A DNA stretch of 64,000 nucleotides from Balneolales bacterium. GTDB lineage: Bacteria; Bacteroidota; Rhodothermia; Balneolales; Natronogracilivirgulaceae. The stretch covers positions 1 through 64,000 of the forward strand of contig SLNO01000046.1 of NCBI GenBank assembly GCA_007132975.1, given 5' to 3'. Below, piece after piece: positions 28,535 through 39,100 of the stretch; the first letter of the stretch is position 1; the number at the start of each line of letters is the position of its first letter. The position numbers and the translations under genes were made by a program. The notes beneath the pieces are model-generated. The model had not been told where the DNA came from. It did not search any database and saw only the letters and a program-made list of their open reading frames with translations.

Positions 28535-31500
28535 TCATAAGGTTATCTGAATGTATGTCCTGAATTCCCATTCGTTACCGTTGCCAAAACCGGGAGCGGT
28601 GGGGTCAGGGACAGTTTCACCACTTGCGTCGGTTGTGAATGCCGGAGCATAGCGGGGCGAGAACTCATCCAGAGTACGGTATGTGCCACGTACACCAATG
28701 CGTGTTCGCGGCATGTTGAACCAATCCTGATTGATCAGTGCATAAGACACATCGGCCATGAGCTGCAACGGGAAAGTCAAGTTGAAGTCACGGTGGTAGT
28801 CGTAAGGCCCCCAGTCGTTGACGCGCGCAAATGAATTCAGCATGAGGTTGCGGTAAATGAGGCGCAGGTCACCGCCATAGCGGCTAACGGTACGCGGATC
28901 ACTGCCATTGGCCTGGGCATCACCGCCGTACATCCGGGCAATAATTCCAAAATCAGGGCTCAATCGCGACACAATTCTTGCGTGAACTTCCCACAAGTCT
29001 TTTGCCGGAGGTGCACCGGGGAACGCAAAAGTAGTACGTCCATCAGGAAGGATACCGATGGCAGCATCCTGTGTGGTGGGCAGGTGACGGTAAACAAAGC
29101 CGACACTAGCAGCAAACGGCGAATCCTCGCGGTAATCGTTGTTCCAGTCGAAGAAATAGGTGGCAGGGGTCGGGTCGAAAGTTATCAGCAACTCCCCGGC
29201 AACCATCTCACGGTTGGCACGCACTACAAACGGATCATCGAGGATGTTTCTCGGACGTGCCGCACCACCCGCATCGGCAGGAACGGGACCTTCAATGGGC
29301 TGCTGCCACATGAAGTTTGGTGCGATCTGGAAATTGCCCAACTGATAGGCAATACCCGTGAGTACATTGTACTGGTTACCACTGCCGGTATCCTTGAGCT
29401 GCCACCCTGTGAATGTCATGGTCTGATCATAACCGCCTTGTGCCACAAGGCCCATTATGGCCGACTGTGCATACCAGTTGAAGTTACCACGCTGGAATGT
29501 AAGTTTGATTTTACCACCCCAGTTATCCTCGGGCTTGATTTCGTCAACAAAAACGTTGCTGGATCCGTCGCTGTTTTCACGGTAAATCTGAAATTCACGG
29601 CTCACAAGTGGTCGTCCGGCCCAGATAACACCCGCTTCCACTCCCAGCGGACCGAAATCGCGGCCACCGGCAAAAGTTACACGGCGTGTTTGAGGCTGGG
29701 GAATGGCGAAAGAACTTTCTGCATCACCTTGACGGGCAATATCCTCGTGATAGATGACGGCCATATCCCAGGGGCCCGGCCGGTAGCGATACTTGAGAAG
29801 GAAACCTGGATTGGCACCCCACCAAAGCTGGGGACCAAATGCAAATTTCAAACCACTGAACTGCCTGCGGCCTTCAGCTTCAAAACCGAATGGTGCAATG
29901 CCGTTATAGATATCGATGTTATCGCCGTAATTGGCTTCTGGATAAAGCCCGAAAAAGTCACCTTCATATCCCCAATGATAGCGGCCGGTGCGATAGAATC
30001 CTTCAAGGTTGAAATAGCGGTGATTCCATCTGTAGCTGGCATTGTAAACTTTGAATCGGTTTACATCCTCAAACTCGGTAATGCCTTCAGGTGTAATGAC
30101 CTCTACCGGGCGACCCCTGTTTTCATAGAAAATTTCATCAATCGGGTTCTGAGCTACATTGCCAAGGATATTGAACTGGATTTCGGCATGCATGTCAGGA
30201 GTTGGTTCTGCTTCCAGGCCGATGTAGAAAGACTGCATGTGGTCGAAACCTTGTTCATTTGGAAAACGCCGCACATTCGGATCAGCACTTTCAGGGGTGG
30301 TAATCTTGTTCCCTCCGGTATTGAAGGTTGCAAAATCAGCTGTAAAACGGCTCAGTCGGATTCCGGACAGGCGGTCTACACGCAATGCCGCACGATCACC
30401 CCGGGCCCGCAGCTCCGCATCCATGATATTGATGTTAGCAAAATGACTGTTGATGCTTTCCATCGTGGTACCAGGGGCGTAGACATCAAGCCGATGGGCT
30501 TGCTGCAAAACATAGTAAGCAGCACGTGGGAAAAGCTCAAAATGACCGGCAGCGTTGGTTGGACCCTTGGCCGTGATGCCAAACCACTCTTCGTTCATGT
30601 TGTTTTCACCTTCCACATAATCCCATTGATAACCGCCATTTGCCCATGTGGCTTCTGTATTATGCACATCCAGATCTTCGGTCTGTCCGTGCTTCCACCA
30701 ACCGTCGCTCCACTGGAAAGTAAAGCCACCTATAGAGTTGTTCGCACGTCCCATGCCGGCAGCATTCTGATAAATATCAAGCCAGTTCAGGCGCTTGTAA
30801 TGGGCCTGCATAAGCTGATCTTCCTGGTTGGTCCTGGCATTGAATGAGTCGGAGCCAAATTCCGTCAACAGTACGGGCTTGCCATATTCTGCAGCAACCC
30901 GATCATACAAATCTGTAAAAGTTTCGCCTCTGTATGTGTTGGTGCCAAAAATATCCACATCAGGGGCCAGTTCGACAATCAGCTCCAAAAACAACAAGTC
31001 ACCGTTGCAAAGTGCTATCGGCACATTGTCATCAATCGCTTTCATGGCAACGGCTGCATCGTTGAAGAGCTCATACATTGCTCTGGCCCTGATTGTCGAC
31101 TGCTGATCTTCAACGGGAATATCTTCCGTTTCAGCGCCACCCCAGAACAGGCCGTAGTTGTTTTCATTTCCCAAGAGGAAAAGCAGCAATCCTCTGGTAC
31201 CTTTGAACTCCTCGACCAGTTCGGTTACCTCCCTCAGAAGCAGCTCTTGAACCCTTGGGTCTGAATATTCGGTATTGGCCATCCAGCCGTCATTCAGCAT
31301 CACACCATAGCGACCAAAGGAATGGTTCAGCATGGTATATATACCGAAGTTGTCATAGATGTATTCAACCCACTTTGGTGCAATACCTGTATAAACCCGG
31401 ATTGCGTTTACGTTCATATTACGCAGCAGGCCCATTTCATAGTCCAGAGCGTTTTTAATGAACTGGTCTGGCTTACCCCAGAAATCGTATTCATAGTTGG

Positions 31501-31678
31501 TGCCGATCGGGAAGTAATCCCAGTTCATACCGTTGATCATTAACGGCTCACCATCCACAAGCATGCGCCAACCATCAGCACGCTCTTCCAGTTCCACGCG
31601 GCTGGCCTGAGCCATCGTCGATGCAGATATGCATGTTATCATCGATAACATGAAAAATAGTTTGCTTAGTCTATTCAT
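28535..31678 (-). CDS. Glycoside hydrolase fused to an outer-membrane beta-barrel
   Basis: A 1047-residue protein with two parts. After a signal peptide (1-23), residues about 25-420 form a clan-A TIM barrel (GH2/GH5-like): NGMNWDYFPIG at the first strand, proposed acid/base Glu172 in LLLGNENNYG and nucleophile Glu273 in VLLTEFGSDSF. Residues about 430-1047 have the pattern of an outer-membrane beta-barrel: repeated alternating hydrophobic/polar strands ending in short turns, many Tyr/Trp/Phe, Gly and Asn (for example FLLKYRYRPGPWDMAVIY and DLRLIYRNLMLNSFARV), ending EFRTYIQITL. Both halves are in one uninterrupted frame. It is the first gene of the long glucan operon, so an enzyme anchored in, or serving as, an outer-membrane pore is inferred. 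Confidence 0.8.
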   Translation of the reverse strand: MNRLSKLFFMLSMITCISASTMAQASRVELEERADGWRMLVDGEPLMINGMNWDYFPIGTNYEYDFWGKPDQFIKNALDYEMGLLRNMNVNAIRVYTGIAPKWVEYIYDNFGIYTMLNHSFGRYGVMLNDGWMANTEYSDPRVQELLLREVTELVEEFKGTRGLLLFLLGNENNYGLFWGGAETEDIPVEDQQSTIRARAMYELFNDAAVAMKAIDDNVPIALCNGDLLFLELIVELAPDVDIFGTNTYRGETFTDLYDRVAAEYGKPVLLTEFGSDSFNARTNQEDQLMQAHYKRLNWLDIYQNAAGMGRANNSIGGFTFQWSDGWWKHGQTEDLDVHNTEATWANGGYQWDYVEGENNMNEEWFGITAKGPTNAAGHFELFPRAAYYVLQQAHRLDVYAPGTTMESINSHFANINIMDAELRARGDRAALRVDRLSGIRLSRFTADFATFNTGGNKITTPESADPNVRRFPNEQGFDHMQSFYIGLEAEPTPDMHAEIQFNILGNVAQNPIDEIFYENRGRPVEVITPEGITEFEDVNRFKVYNASYRWNHRYFNLEGFYRTGRYHWGYEGDFFGLYPEANYGDNIDIYNGIAPFGFEAEGRRQFSGLKFAFGPQLWWGANPGFLLKYRYRPGPWDMAVIYHEDIARQGDAESSFAIPQPQTRRVTFAGGRDFGPLGVEAGVIWAGRPLVSREFQIYRENSDGSSNVFVDEIKPEDNWGGKIKLTFQRGNFNWYAQSAIMGLVAQGGYDQTMTFTGWQLKDTGSGNQYNVLTGIAYQLGNFQIAPNFMWQQPIEGPVPADAGGAARPRNILDDPFVVRANREMVAGELLITFDPTPATYFFDWNNDYREDSPFAASVGFVYRHLPTTQDAAIGILPDGRTTFAFPGAPPAKDLWEVHARIVSRLSPDFGIIARMYGGDAQANGSDPRTVSRYGGDLRLIYRNLMLNSFARVNDWGPYDYHRDFNLTFPLQLMADVSYALINQDWFNMPRTRIGVRGTYRTLDEFSPRYAPAFTTDASGETVPDPTAPGFGNGNEWEFRTYIQITL

Positions 31679-32015
31679 TACTTTTAGGCTTCTTTGATTA
31701 GAGTTGTTTACAGATTGTTGTTTGGAAAACAGTCTTTACGGCAGGTTTTCCCGAAGTCACATTTGAAGTTCACACGAAATTCAAGTGCAGGTTGTTGACG
31801 CAAAACAGTTATTGCTCCATAATTTTTCAGTGAGGCTTTCAGATAATATTTAACCCCATTAATAAATCATGAACTTTTTTACATTTTTTATAAAAATGTT
31901 TGTTCCAGAAAGGGTAATTGACATGCAGGTGGCTTTTATCCTATGCCTCATACCGGAATAAAAAATCCCCCCCGAATCCCTTGCAGACTCGGGGAGGATT
32001 CACTCATCACTATAA
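31679..32015. other. Intergenic region before the glycosidase-barrel operon
   Basis: No gene is seen in these 337 bases. The left half must contain the promoter of the long minus-strand operon starting at 31678. A weak operator-like sequence TTGGAAAACAGTCTTTA lies at 31722-31738. The right end holds the terminator of the gene at 32016-34037. Confidence 0.5.
31957..32000 (-). terminator. Intrinsic terminator after the T9SS binding protein gene
   Basis: On the minus strand, AATCCTCCCCGA pairs over 12 bases with TCGGGGGGGATT (one G-U pair), loop of about 13 bases, followed by TTTTTATT. It starts 16 bases after the stop codon at 32016. Confidence 0.8.
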
Positions 32016-34037
32016 CTATTTGACCAGCATCATTTTGCGTGTGCTGACAAAATCACCGGCCACAAGGCGATAGATGTAGACACCCGACGTCAAGTTCATT
32101 GCGTCAAATGTCACCGTGTGGCTTCCGGCAGCCTGTTCCGCGTTCACCAGTGACATCACCCGCTGCCCCAGAACATTATACACATCCAGAGTCACATGGC
32201 TGGAATGCGGCAGCTGATAGGAAATGGCCGTGGTCGGGTTGAACGGGTTGGGATAGTTCTGATTCAGTGCGAATGCCTTCGGCGCATCGGGCTCAAATTC
32301 CGATGAAGTTGTTTCCAAGACTTCTACCTGGACATGGTCAATGTAGATAACACTGCCATCGTTCTCCTCGAAGTTCATCGCTATGCCGTAACGCATGGAG
32401 TGTTGCGCACTGGCAGCATCCACCTCGTGATCATAGCTGTACATGGTCCACTCATCACTGAGGGTAACCCCAACGCCCGGATGGCTCGGATAACGCGCCC
32501 ATCCGCCACTTTCCGGCAATCCAAGATAAATATTGGCCCGGCGGGTATCGGTATCTGCCTTCATCCAAAGAGTGACCCTGATAAGATCTCCTTCTGCGGC
32601 AAAGAAGGGCTCGTTTACAGCTTCCACGTGCCAGTCATTTTCTGTGTTTCCATCCCACTCACCGAAATCAACGCGCAGTGCGCGATCGCCTTCATGGGCA
32701 TCTTCGACGATTTCCATTGTAGCGTTGCCGGCTATATTGTTGAACGTCCAGGCGGGTACCTCAACATCATTGACATTGCCGGTGTCGCTTTCCCCAAAGC
32801 TGCCATTGAAATTGATGATATCACCGACGGAATGAGGGGGCTGCGGAATCGTCTCATCACCGTTCTCATCCACACCGACCACTGTAAAACCGTCAAATAC
32901 GATATTGTCGAAGTAGATGACGTTATCCTGTCCACGATTATCCTGGAAATCCGGGAACACGGAAATGCCGTTGAACGGTTCGCCATCAGGGTTGTTAATG
33001 CGATCGGAGAAATCAAGGACGATTTCTTCCCACACTTCGGTTTGGGTATTGGCCACTAAGATCTCTGGCTCCGCCCAGCCGGATGCGGTTTCCAGCTTGA
33101 TGCCGACATTGCTGATCTCGGTTTTCCAAACCATTATGGAAATGGTCGGGTTTTCATCGTCGATAAGGAATGTAAAGCCTCCTCTTCCTGTGGTTCCCGC
33201 CCAGGGAGCGCCACCGGAACGGGCCGTAAATGCCCCGACCCGCTCAGAGGTGTTAATACCGGAGGCATCCGGGTTGTCGATGATTTGAAGCGGGGGATTG
33301 TCTTCATTTTCGAATGTTATCCAGTTCCAGTCGGCTCCGCTGCCATCCACCTCAAAATCAACTGGTTCAACAGGATAACCTTCAAATCCTCCGTTGTCGC
33401 CGTTGTCGCCATTGTCTCCGTTATCACCATTATCACCGTTGTCGCTCAGTGAAAAACCTTCAAATACGATATTATCGAAGTAGACGACGTTTTCCTGTTC
33501 ACGATCATGGAAATCCGGGAACACGGAAATACCGTTGAAGGGTTCACCATTTGGGGGATTTTCACGGCCAGTGAAATCGATAACGATTTCTTCCCACTCG
33601 TTCACCTTGGTGTTAGCCACTTTGATTTCTCCTTGTGACCAGTCCGAAGCAGTTTCCAGTTTGATCCCGACATCGCTGATCTCAGTTTTCCAAACCATAA
33701 TTGATATGGTCCTGTTTTCTGCGTCAAAATAAAATGACTCCCCACCGGTCCCTCTTGATCCCGCCCAAGCGGCACCATCAGAGCGAGCCGTGAATTTGGC
33801 AACCCTGTCAGATGTGTTGATACCGGAGTCATCCGGGTTGTCGATGAACTCTAGCGGGGGGTTATCACCATTTTCAAATGTCACCCACTCCCAGTCGGCA
33901 CCATTACCATCCACCTCAAAATCGAGTGGTGCGACTTCATCCTGCGCCATGGCCTGATTGAACAGACCTGACGCTCCGAAGCCCATAAATAGTAAAATAA
34001 AAAGTTGAATTGACAAGCTATGTAGAGTCTTTTTCAT
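32016..34037 (-). CDS. Secreted multi-domain carbohydrate-binding protein with T9SS sorting domain
   Basis: Predicted secreted protein of 673 residues. After the signal peptide (1-31) come two tandem copies of a beta-sandwich domain (about 34-205 and 225-400) that are close duplicates (both with DFEVDGxGADWxWxTFEN and VWKTEIS-VGIKLETAS). They are joined by a Asp-Asn-Gly repeat linker. A third domain (about 410-590) resembles CBM4/9-type modules (AWTFNNIAGNATMEIV, VIYIDHVQVEVL). The last 75 residues are a sorting domain (NYPNPFNPTTAI, LTSGVYIYRL). No catalytic domain is present, so it is a surface glucan-binding protein by inference. An exact LacI-type operator lies 24 bases before the ATG. 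Confidence 0.8.
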   Translation of the reverse strand: MKKTLHSLSIQLFILLFMGFGASGLFNQAMAQDEVAPLDFEVDGNGADWEWVTFENGDNPPLEFIDNPDDSGINTSDRVAKFTARSDGAAWAGSRGTGGESFYFDAENRTISIMVWKTEISDVGIKLETASDWSQGEIKVANTKVNEWEEIVIDFTGRENPPNGEPFNGISVFPDFHDREQENVVYFDNIVFEGFSLSDNGDNGDNGDNGDNGDNGGFEGYPVEPVDFEVDGSGADWNWITFENEDNPPLQIIDNPDASGINTSERVGAFTARSGGAPWAGTTGRGGFTFLIDDENPTISIMVWKTEISNVGIKLETASGWAEPEILVANTQTEVWEEIVLDFSDRINNPDGEPFNGISVFPDFQDNRGQDNVIYFDNIVFDGFTVVGVDENGDETIPQPPHSVGDIINFNGSFGESDTGNVNDVEVPAWTFNNIAGNATMEIVEDAHEGDRALRVDFGEWDGNTENDWHVEAVNEPFFAAEGDLIRVTLWMKADTDTRRANIYLGLPESGGWARYPSHPGVGVTLSDEWTMYSYDHEVDAASAQHSMRYGIAMNFEENDGSVIYIDHVQVEVLETTSSEFEPDAPKAFALNQNYPNPFNPTTAISYQLPHSSHVTLDVYNVLGQRVMSLVNAEQAAGSHTVTFDAMNLTSGVYIYRLVAGDFVSTRKMMLVK
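33391..33447 (-). repeat. Nine-base tandem repeat coding an Asp-Asn-Gly linker
   Basis: About six units of a 9-base motif (minus strand GACAACGGN-type, with synonymous changes) encode DNG repeated between the two duplicated binding domains. Such repeats change copy number easily, so linker length may vary between strains. Confidence 0.8.
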
Positions 34038-34060
34038 ATAAATTCGGTGTTGTTGGGTTC

Positions 34061-34075
34061 TTGGAAACGCTTCCA
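34061..34075. promoter_or_regulatory. LacI-type operator upstream of the T9SS binding protein gene
   Basis: TTGGAAACGCTTCCA, identical over 15 bases to the site before susC. It lies 24 bases upstream of the ATG at 34037, overlapping the likely promoter or leader, where a bound repressor would block transcription. Confidence 0.7.
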
Positions 34076-34227
34076 GTTAGGATTGTTCTCACTATATATG
34101 CAATTATTTTTCATAAAACAAGTTTATTTTTCATAATTTTTGCTCTGCCAATTCAACAAACCACACAAGCATTCTCATGAAGAAAAACATGCCGCGCAGA
34201 TACTTCCAAATAGTGTCAAATCAACTA

Positions 34228-34551
34228 TTATATTGTTTTACAGATAATTGGATACCGTTCATTCAGAATTGTGATTAAGCTTTCTTTTGGTTTTCTACCA
34301 GCCAATTCTGTCCATAAGACAATATCAGATGAATTAATCACGTCCATTCCGCGTGCCATGTAATTCATAATTATACAAAACAATGAAAATTTTTGCACTT
34401 CAACTTGAAGTGTCCCCTTGTTGTAAAAGTTATATTCAGCTGCATCCAAAGGATATTCGGCAACACGCCATCGCACAAAATGCTCCCAGTAGCACTGGAT
34501 ATGCTTGTCACAAATGCACAGCAGATTTATCGATTCAACCAGTAATGGCAT
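34228..34551 (-). CDS. Doubtful small ORF of unknown function
   Basis: A 107-codon frame starting 11 bases after the stop codon of the GPH symporter on the same strand. The product is not recognised. It is rich in Cys, Tyr and Ile, has no signal peptide, and ends in a basic segment (LAGRKPKESLITILNERY) that could be helical. The position fits an operon, but the composition resembles translated non-coding AT-rich DNA. It could equally be a decayed gene. Confidence 0.2.
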   Translation of the reverse strand: MPLLVESINLLCICDKHIQCYWEHFVRWRVAEYPLDAAEYNFYNKGTLQVEVQKFSLFCIIMNYMARGMDVINSSDIVLWTELAGRKPKESLITILNERYPIICKTI

Positions 34552-34562
34552 TTAAAAGCGGA

Positions 34563-35993
34563 CTACAGCTCTCCCCTCCGACGAACCAGCTCATCCTTGA
34601 TCTCATTGGCACGCTCTTCCGTAAGGTCGTATCCCCACATGACCCATACTGCCAGAGAGGCTGTCACAGCGGGAATGATAATATCGGCCAGTCTGAGGTT
34701 TATCATGGTTTCCGCCGTCTGGACCGCGGCATTCTGGTCAAAGCCAACAAGTTTAAGCACAAGCCCGCTAAGTACCAGCGCCACACCATGACCCAGCTTC
34801 ACCATCCACCAGTATATGGCCCCGAAAGTCCCCTCTTTGCGCGGCATGCCGTTATGCAGCTCGTCAAGGTCGCAAACATCGGCCGTCATACTCATCATCA
34901 GGGTAAACAGTCCACCGATGCCAAAGACCATTAGCGGGATGGGCATGAACATAAGCCATGGGTTTTCTGGTGAAAAGCCCCACCACTTAAGGATATACCC
35001 CACAATCGAGATCAAGGTTGATATGACAAACGCATTGCGCTTGCCGACCCTGTTGGCTATCCAGGTGATCACCGGGATGACCAGAAAGGCTGTCATGGCC
35101 GCGCTCACCGTCGAGAACCAGGCCGGCCAGGACCCTGCGGCACCATAATCCCCGTTGAATATGTAGAAAAGGATGATGAAATAGCTGAAAGACGCGACCA
35201 TCTGAAAACCATTGAAGACCAGGAAGGTGGCACCGCAAAGCCGGACAAACGGTCTGTTTTTCGCAACTTCCACAATTTTTGATATCAAATCCTTGAAGTT
35301 TTTGGCAATGGATTTGAAATTGAGATCGGCGCGGTTGGTAATGCGAGTTTGATCCGCCTCCTTGCAGAACAGCCCGGGCAGGATCCCAAAGATCATGCAT
35401 GCAGCGCCGACCACAACCGCCAGACGGTGAACCCCTTCCGCCTGTGTTTCAAACAGGTCCGGATTGGCAATGATTACCCAGAACCAGGGCACGATCATCC
35501 ATGCCAGCTGCCCGATGGTCTGTGCAAACCCCATGAGCCGGGTCCGCTCGTTATAATCCGGGGTCATTTCATATCCCAAACCGATGAGCGGTGTCGAAAA
35601 AATGGTATTGGCCGTGATGAACAGGAGTGAAAAAAGCAGGAAATACCAGAAATTATATGTTTGGGATCCGTCCGGATCAAGTTGCCACAACAGAATGAAT
35701 ATCGTACCAGCCAAAATGGCACCTAAAAATATATACGGTCTTCTGCGCCCAAAACGCGACTTGGTGTTGTCAGAGATATATCCCATAATGGGATCCGTAA
35801 TGGCATCCCACAATCGTGGCAACCCACCGAGCAGACCGGCCAGGAACGGATCTATGCCAAAAGCTGTAAGCAGAAAGAACTGAAAGACACCAAGCGCGCC
35901 CGGAAGCAAATTATTGACAAGGTGTCCGGACCCAAACGCCGCTTTCTGAAGCACCGGTATTTTGTATTTCGAGGGTGTTGCATGGTCTGACAT
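34563..35993 (-). CDS. GPH family sugar:cation symporter, second copy
   Basis: A 476-residue inner-membrane transporter, 12 helices, closely similar to the product of 19586-21016 along its whole length (for example DPIMGYISDNTKSRFGRRRPY, shown in part as GYISD, and LTEERANEIKDEL). It probably imports beta-1,3-gluco-oligosaccharides with a cation. It follows the second phosphorylase gene after 193 bases, repeating the phosphorylase-transporter pairing of the first set, although there a GH17 lipoprotein gene lies between the two. Confidence 0.88.
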   Translation of the reverse strand: MSDHATPSKYKIPVLQKAAFGSGHLVNNLLPGALGVFQFFLLTAFGIDPFLAGLLGGLPRLWDAITDPIMGYISDNTKSRFGRRRPYIFLGAILAGTIFILLWQLDPDGSQTYNFWYFLLFSLLFITANTIFSTPLIGLGYEMTPDYNERTRLMGFAQTIGQLAWMIVPWFWVIIANPDLFETQAEGVHRLAVVVGAACMIFGILPGLFCKEADQTRITNRADLNFKSIAKNFKDLISKIVEVAKNRPFVRLCGATFLVFNGFQMVASFSYFIILFYIFNGDYGAAGSWPAWFSTVSAAMTAFLVIPVITWIANRVGKRNAFVISTLISIVGYILKWWGFSPENPWLMFMPIPLMVFGIGGLFTLMMSMTADVCDLDELHNGMPRKEGTFGAIYWWMVKLGHGVALVLSGLVLKLVGFDQNAAVQTAETMINLRLADIIIPAVTASLAVWVMWGYDLTEERANEIKDELVRRRGEL

Positions 35994-36186
35994 GTCTTTG
36001 ATCTATTTAGGTTGTTCAAAAGGTCAGATCTTCCGGCATTATCATTGCAAATCGTGCGAATTATTCGGAGGCCTGGCCGCCTCATGGCAGCACGAATCGC
36101 AGCTGTACAGCAGCAATGAATATGTTTGGCAGAACTGTATGCAAAGTCAAGAAGTTAATTTTTAGGAAATTCCTGCCTTTTTAAAT

Positions 36187-39100
36187 TCAGACAAGATGTT
36201 CTTGCTGCAAGGCGACACGGACTTCCGCAACCTCACCTGTCCTCTGGAATATTTTGTCACTTGTGCTTTCTTCCAGGCTCAATCCGCTGACTTGACGCAC
36301 CGTGCCATCTGCAAAAACTATTTGTGTCCGATCCTCAGAGCCGGTCTGGTACACCACCGGAACCTGACAAACTGAGAAGCATAGCGCATTTTGCGGAATT
36401 TCCATGCGACGAACCTCCTGCTCCACAGTTACAAAATCAAGGGAGCCGGGCTCCGTTGAGAACATTTTTTTGCGCAACAGGCGCGGACGGAACGACAACC
36501 GGCCCTGCTCCACAAATACGCCGAGTTCAAAGATACTCACAAGAATGTCTTCCTTGACCTGTCCTGTCATGCCAGGTTGCTGCGCGCCCCGGTGGAGTGG
36601 AGTATGGGAGTAGGGATCTGTTGGATAAGCGCCGTACTCTTCCGGGGATTTGTGGATTCCAATGCCCTCTCCGATTTCGTAATAATGGTTCCTGAGGCTA
36701 CGGATCGCAGCTTCATCATCGCGGCGTCTGACCGCCTCCAGACAAACCTCCTGGACAGCAAGGTGCAGTTTGGATACCATGTGCCAGTAAATGGAACCCA
36801 ACCCTTCATAAGCAAAAAAGGTGCCTGAGCGACCTGTGAAGGCCTTGTGGTTGAAAACCTTCTCAAAGATATCCAGCACTTTTCCCTTCTCTTTTTCGAC
36901 AAGTTCCCCGTACCCGGCAGATGCCAATTCCTTCAAAGCCGCTTTCAGGTCTCCGGCATTCCGGAAGTTGCCGTTGAAGTGGAAACCGCCGGATACATCC
37001 TTCAATATCACCATCAGATTGCCGTCATCCACGAGTTTTTGGAGAAGGCGGGATTCCCGGACCAGTGATTCCGGAATGTTGTTCCTCTCAAGGAAGCCGG
37101 GCAGTTCCTTATTGGGATACAGCATGAAGCTGTTCTGGTCTTCCCTGTACAGGGTACTGCGGCGCAGGGCATCCAGCAGTTTTACGGCTTGGTCAGACCC
37201 CAGATATCCCGAACTAAGCACGGCTACCTGACCTTCCAGCATTTCACTCAGATGGGAAATCGCAATCCCGTCACCTTCGAAACTCATGATATTATAGGCG
37301 TGATACAGATGGTCCGGCCTTCTGTTGGCATCAATGGAATGTTCCATCCAGTCGATCGACACATCCAGAAAAGCGGAAATCTGAGCAAGAGTAATCGTGG
37401 ATTTATGCCCTCTGAAACCGTGCTCGTAGATAAGGCTCCGGTAATCGCTGCCCGCACATCCGAGCGCGTCGGTCACGATTTTTCGGCTTTGGTTGTCAAT
37501 GGTACCATCAAGAAGTCCGCGATGCTCATTCAGTATCTGATGGATGCGATCAAAAAGGTCGCCAAGCTCGGTGGAAACCTTTACATCCTCGACGTCCGAA
37601 GTGTCAATGATCCCTTCGATGAATCTCAGGAAACGTCTCAGGTAGCACAGGGTCACCATGGAGACACCGTTGCCGACCAGTGCATTATTTGCGTCGTTCC
37701 ACTCCGGTCTTTGTGTGTTCAACCAGATCCCGCCTTCCGGAATAAAGTTGGATAACTTGGCAAGTACCGTGGCAAGGATCTTTTCCAGGAAGTTCACCCG
37801 GTGAATATCTTTGGTTTTATTGCCAAGCAGGGCTGAGTCGGCCCCGTCTTTTGCCATATTGGCCCGCAGCACACGATCCATTGTTTCATCAAAATCAATC
37901 GTGTTTTTTGGATCCTGGACAATCTCATCATATGGCTTGATGCGGTATGGCACGTTGGCATAGGCGAAGTAGTCACTGTTGAACAGCCCTTCAAGCGCAT
38001 CCGGCTGGTGCTTCTGGTAAAATTCAAGGAATTTGAGAAGATATATGATCTGATGGTCGCCCCAATACCCAATGTACGACCAGGGGTTATCCGGTTCTAT
38101 GGTCTCCCAGTCGAAGCCGTCCTTGGTCACACGGTAGGGATTGTACCCGTCAAAGGTGCTGGCGTTCAAAAATTTGAAGATCATCCCTTCGATGAATCTG
38201 GGATAGGAATGGACAAGCGCCTCCCAGTTCTGAAAAATGTCCCGCCAGTTGCCTTCGTAATCCAGGATTTTTGAACCGTCCAGTTCATTGTTGGTATTGA
38301 TGGAAAACCTGTTCCACGGACGACTGGGATCTCCGTGCCGCCGGCTGAATTTCAGGGGAAGATATTCCTTGCAGAGGCGATAGAGGTCGGGATCTTTACA
38401 GTCGGTGAGCAGGTCGTAGAGATCATTCGCATAAAAGGTTTCGGATAGCCGGCCCAGATGCGCACTATTGTTTTCCAGAACCTTTCTGCTTGCTTTTCGC
38501 AGATAGCTTACCAAGTCTCTTTTTTCGATCTGGTAGTTGTTGTCGAAGGTGCCCCCACGCATTATGTTGAACAGCACGTTCGAGTAGTGGCGGGCATCAG
38601 ATACCGGGTCGGCTGTAAGACGTTTTCCATCAGCTCCGGCTACAAGCTTTTCGAGTTCCCGGGATCCGTTCTGAATATCCTGCTCCACAAGCTGATCCAG
38701 ATCAGGGTCTTCCATGATCTTTTTGTTCAGTGCTATGACCTGGGCGCTGCTCTGGTTCACATTGGCAACAATTTTCCAGGAGCGGCTGGCCTTGGCCTTT
38801 AAAAGTATTTCAGTATGGATGAAGTAGGCCCCCTTTTCACCTTTGACGTCGTGCTCATCCACAAGAGGAACCTGATTGCGGAAATTGTCGAGTTGAAGTG
38901 ATGATAGCAGATACCCAGGCTGTTCCAGGCCAAGTGACCAGGCCACGTTGGCTTTGAGTGCTTCGCTTGGTTCAGCCCGGTCCACAATGATTGCGCTCAG
39001 GGCGTAAATTCCAAGACCGGAATCTTCCACAAGTTCGCTTCGCTTGTAGGCATCCACAAGGTTGCTCGAAGCGTTCTGCATCTCAGGCTCCACGCCGTAG

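Larger units (their letters stand above)
34038..34562. other. 525-base region between GPH symporter and T9SS binding protein
   Basis: It contains the LacI-type operator at 34061-34075 and AT-rich promoter-like sequence up to about 34150. The rest holds one 107-codon open frame on the minus strand (34228-34551) of doubtful reality, listed separately. Confidence 0.5.

Noticed and set aside
28982-30847. Long 621-codon open frame on the plus strand opposite the glycosidase-barrel gene
   Set aside because: The translation is rich in Cys, His and Ile without domain structure and lies exactly antisense to a well-supported gene; it is a shadow frame.
31722-31738. Possible third operator before the glycosidase-barrel operon
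   Set aside because: TTGGAAAACAGTCTTTA keeps only one arm of the motif and lacks the central CG, so it is not supported.
33391-33447. Short tandem repeat considered as CRISPR or regulatory repeat
   Set aside because: It reads in frame as an Asp-Asn-Gly linker inside a secreted protein.
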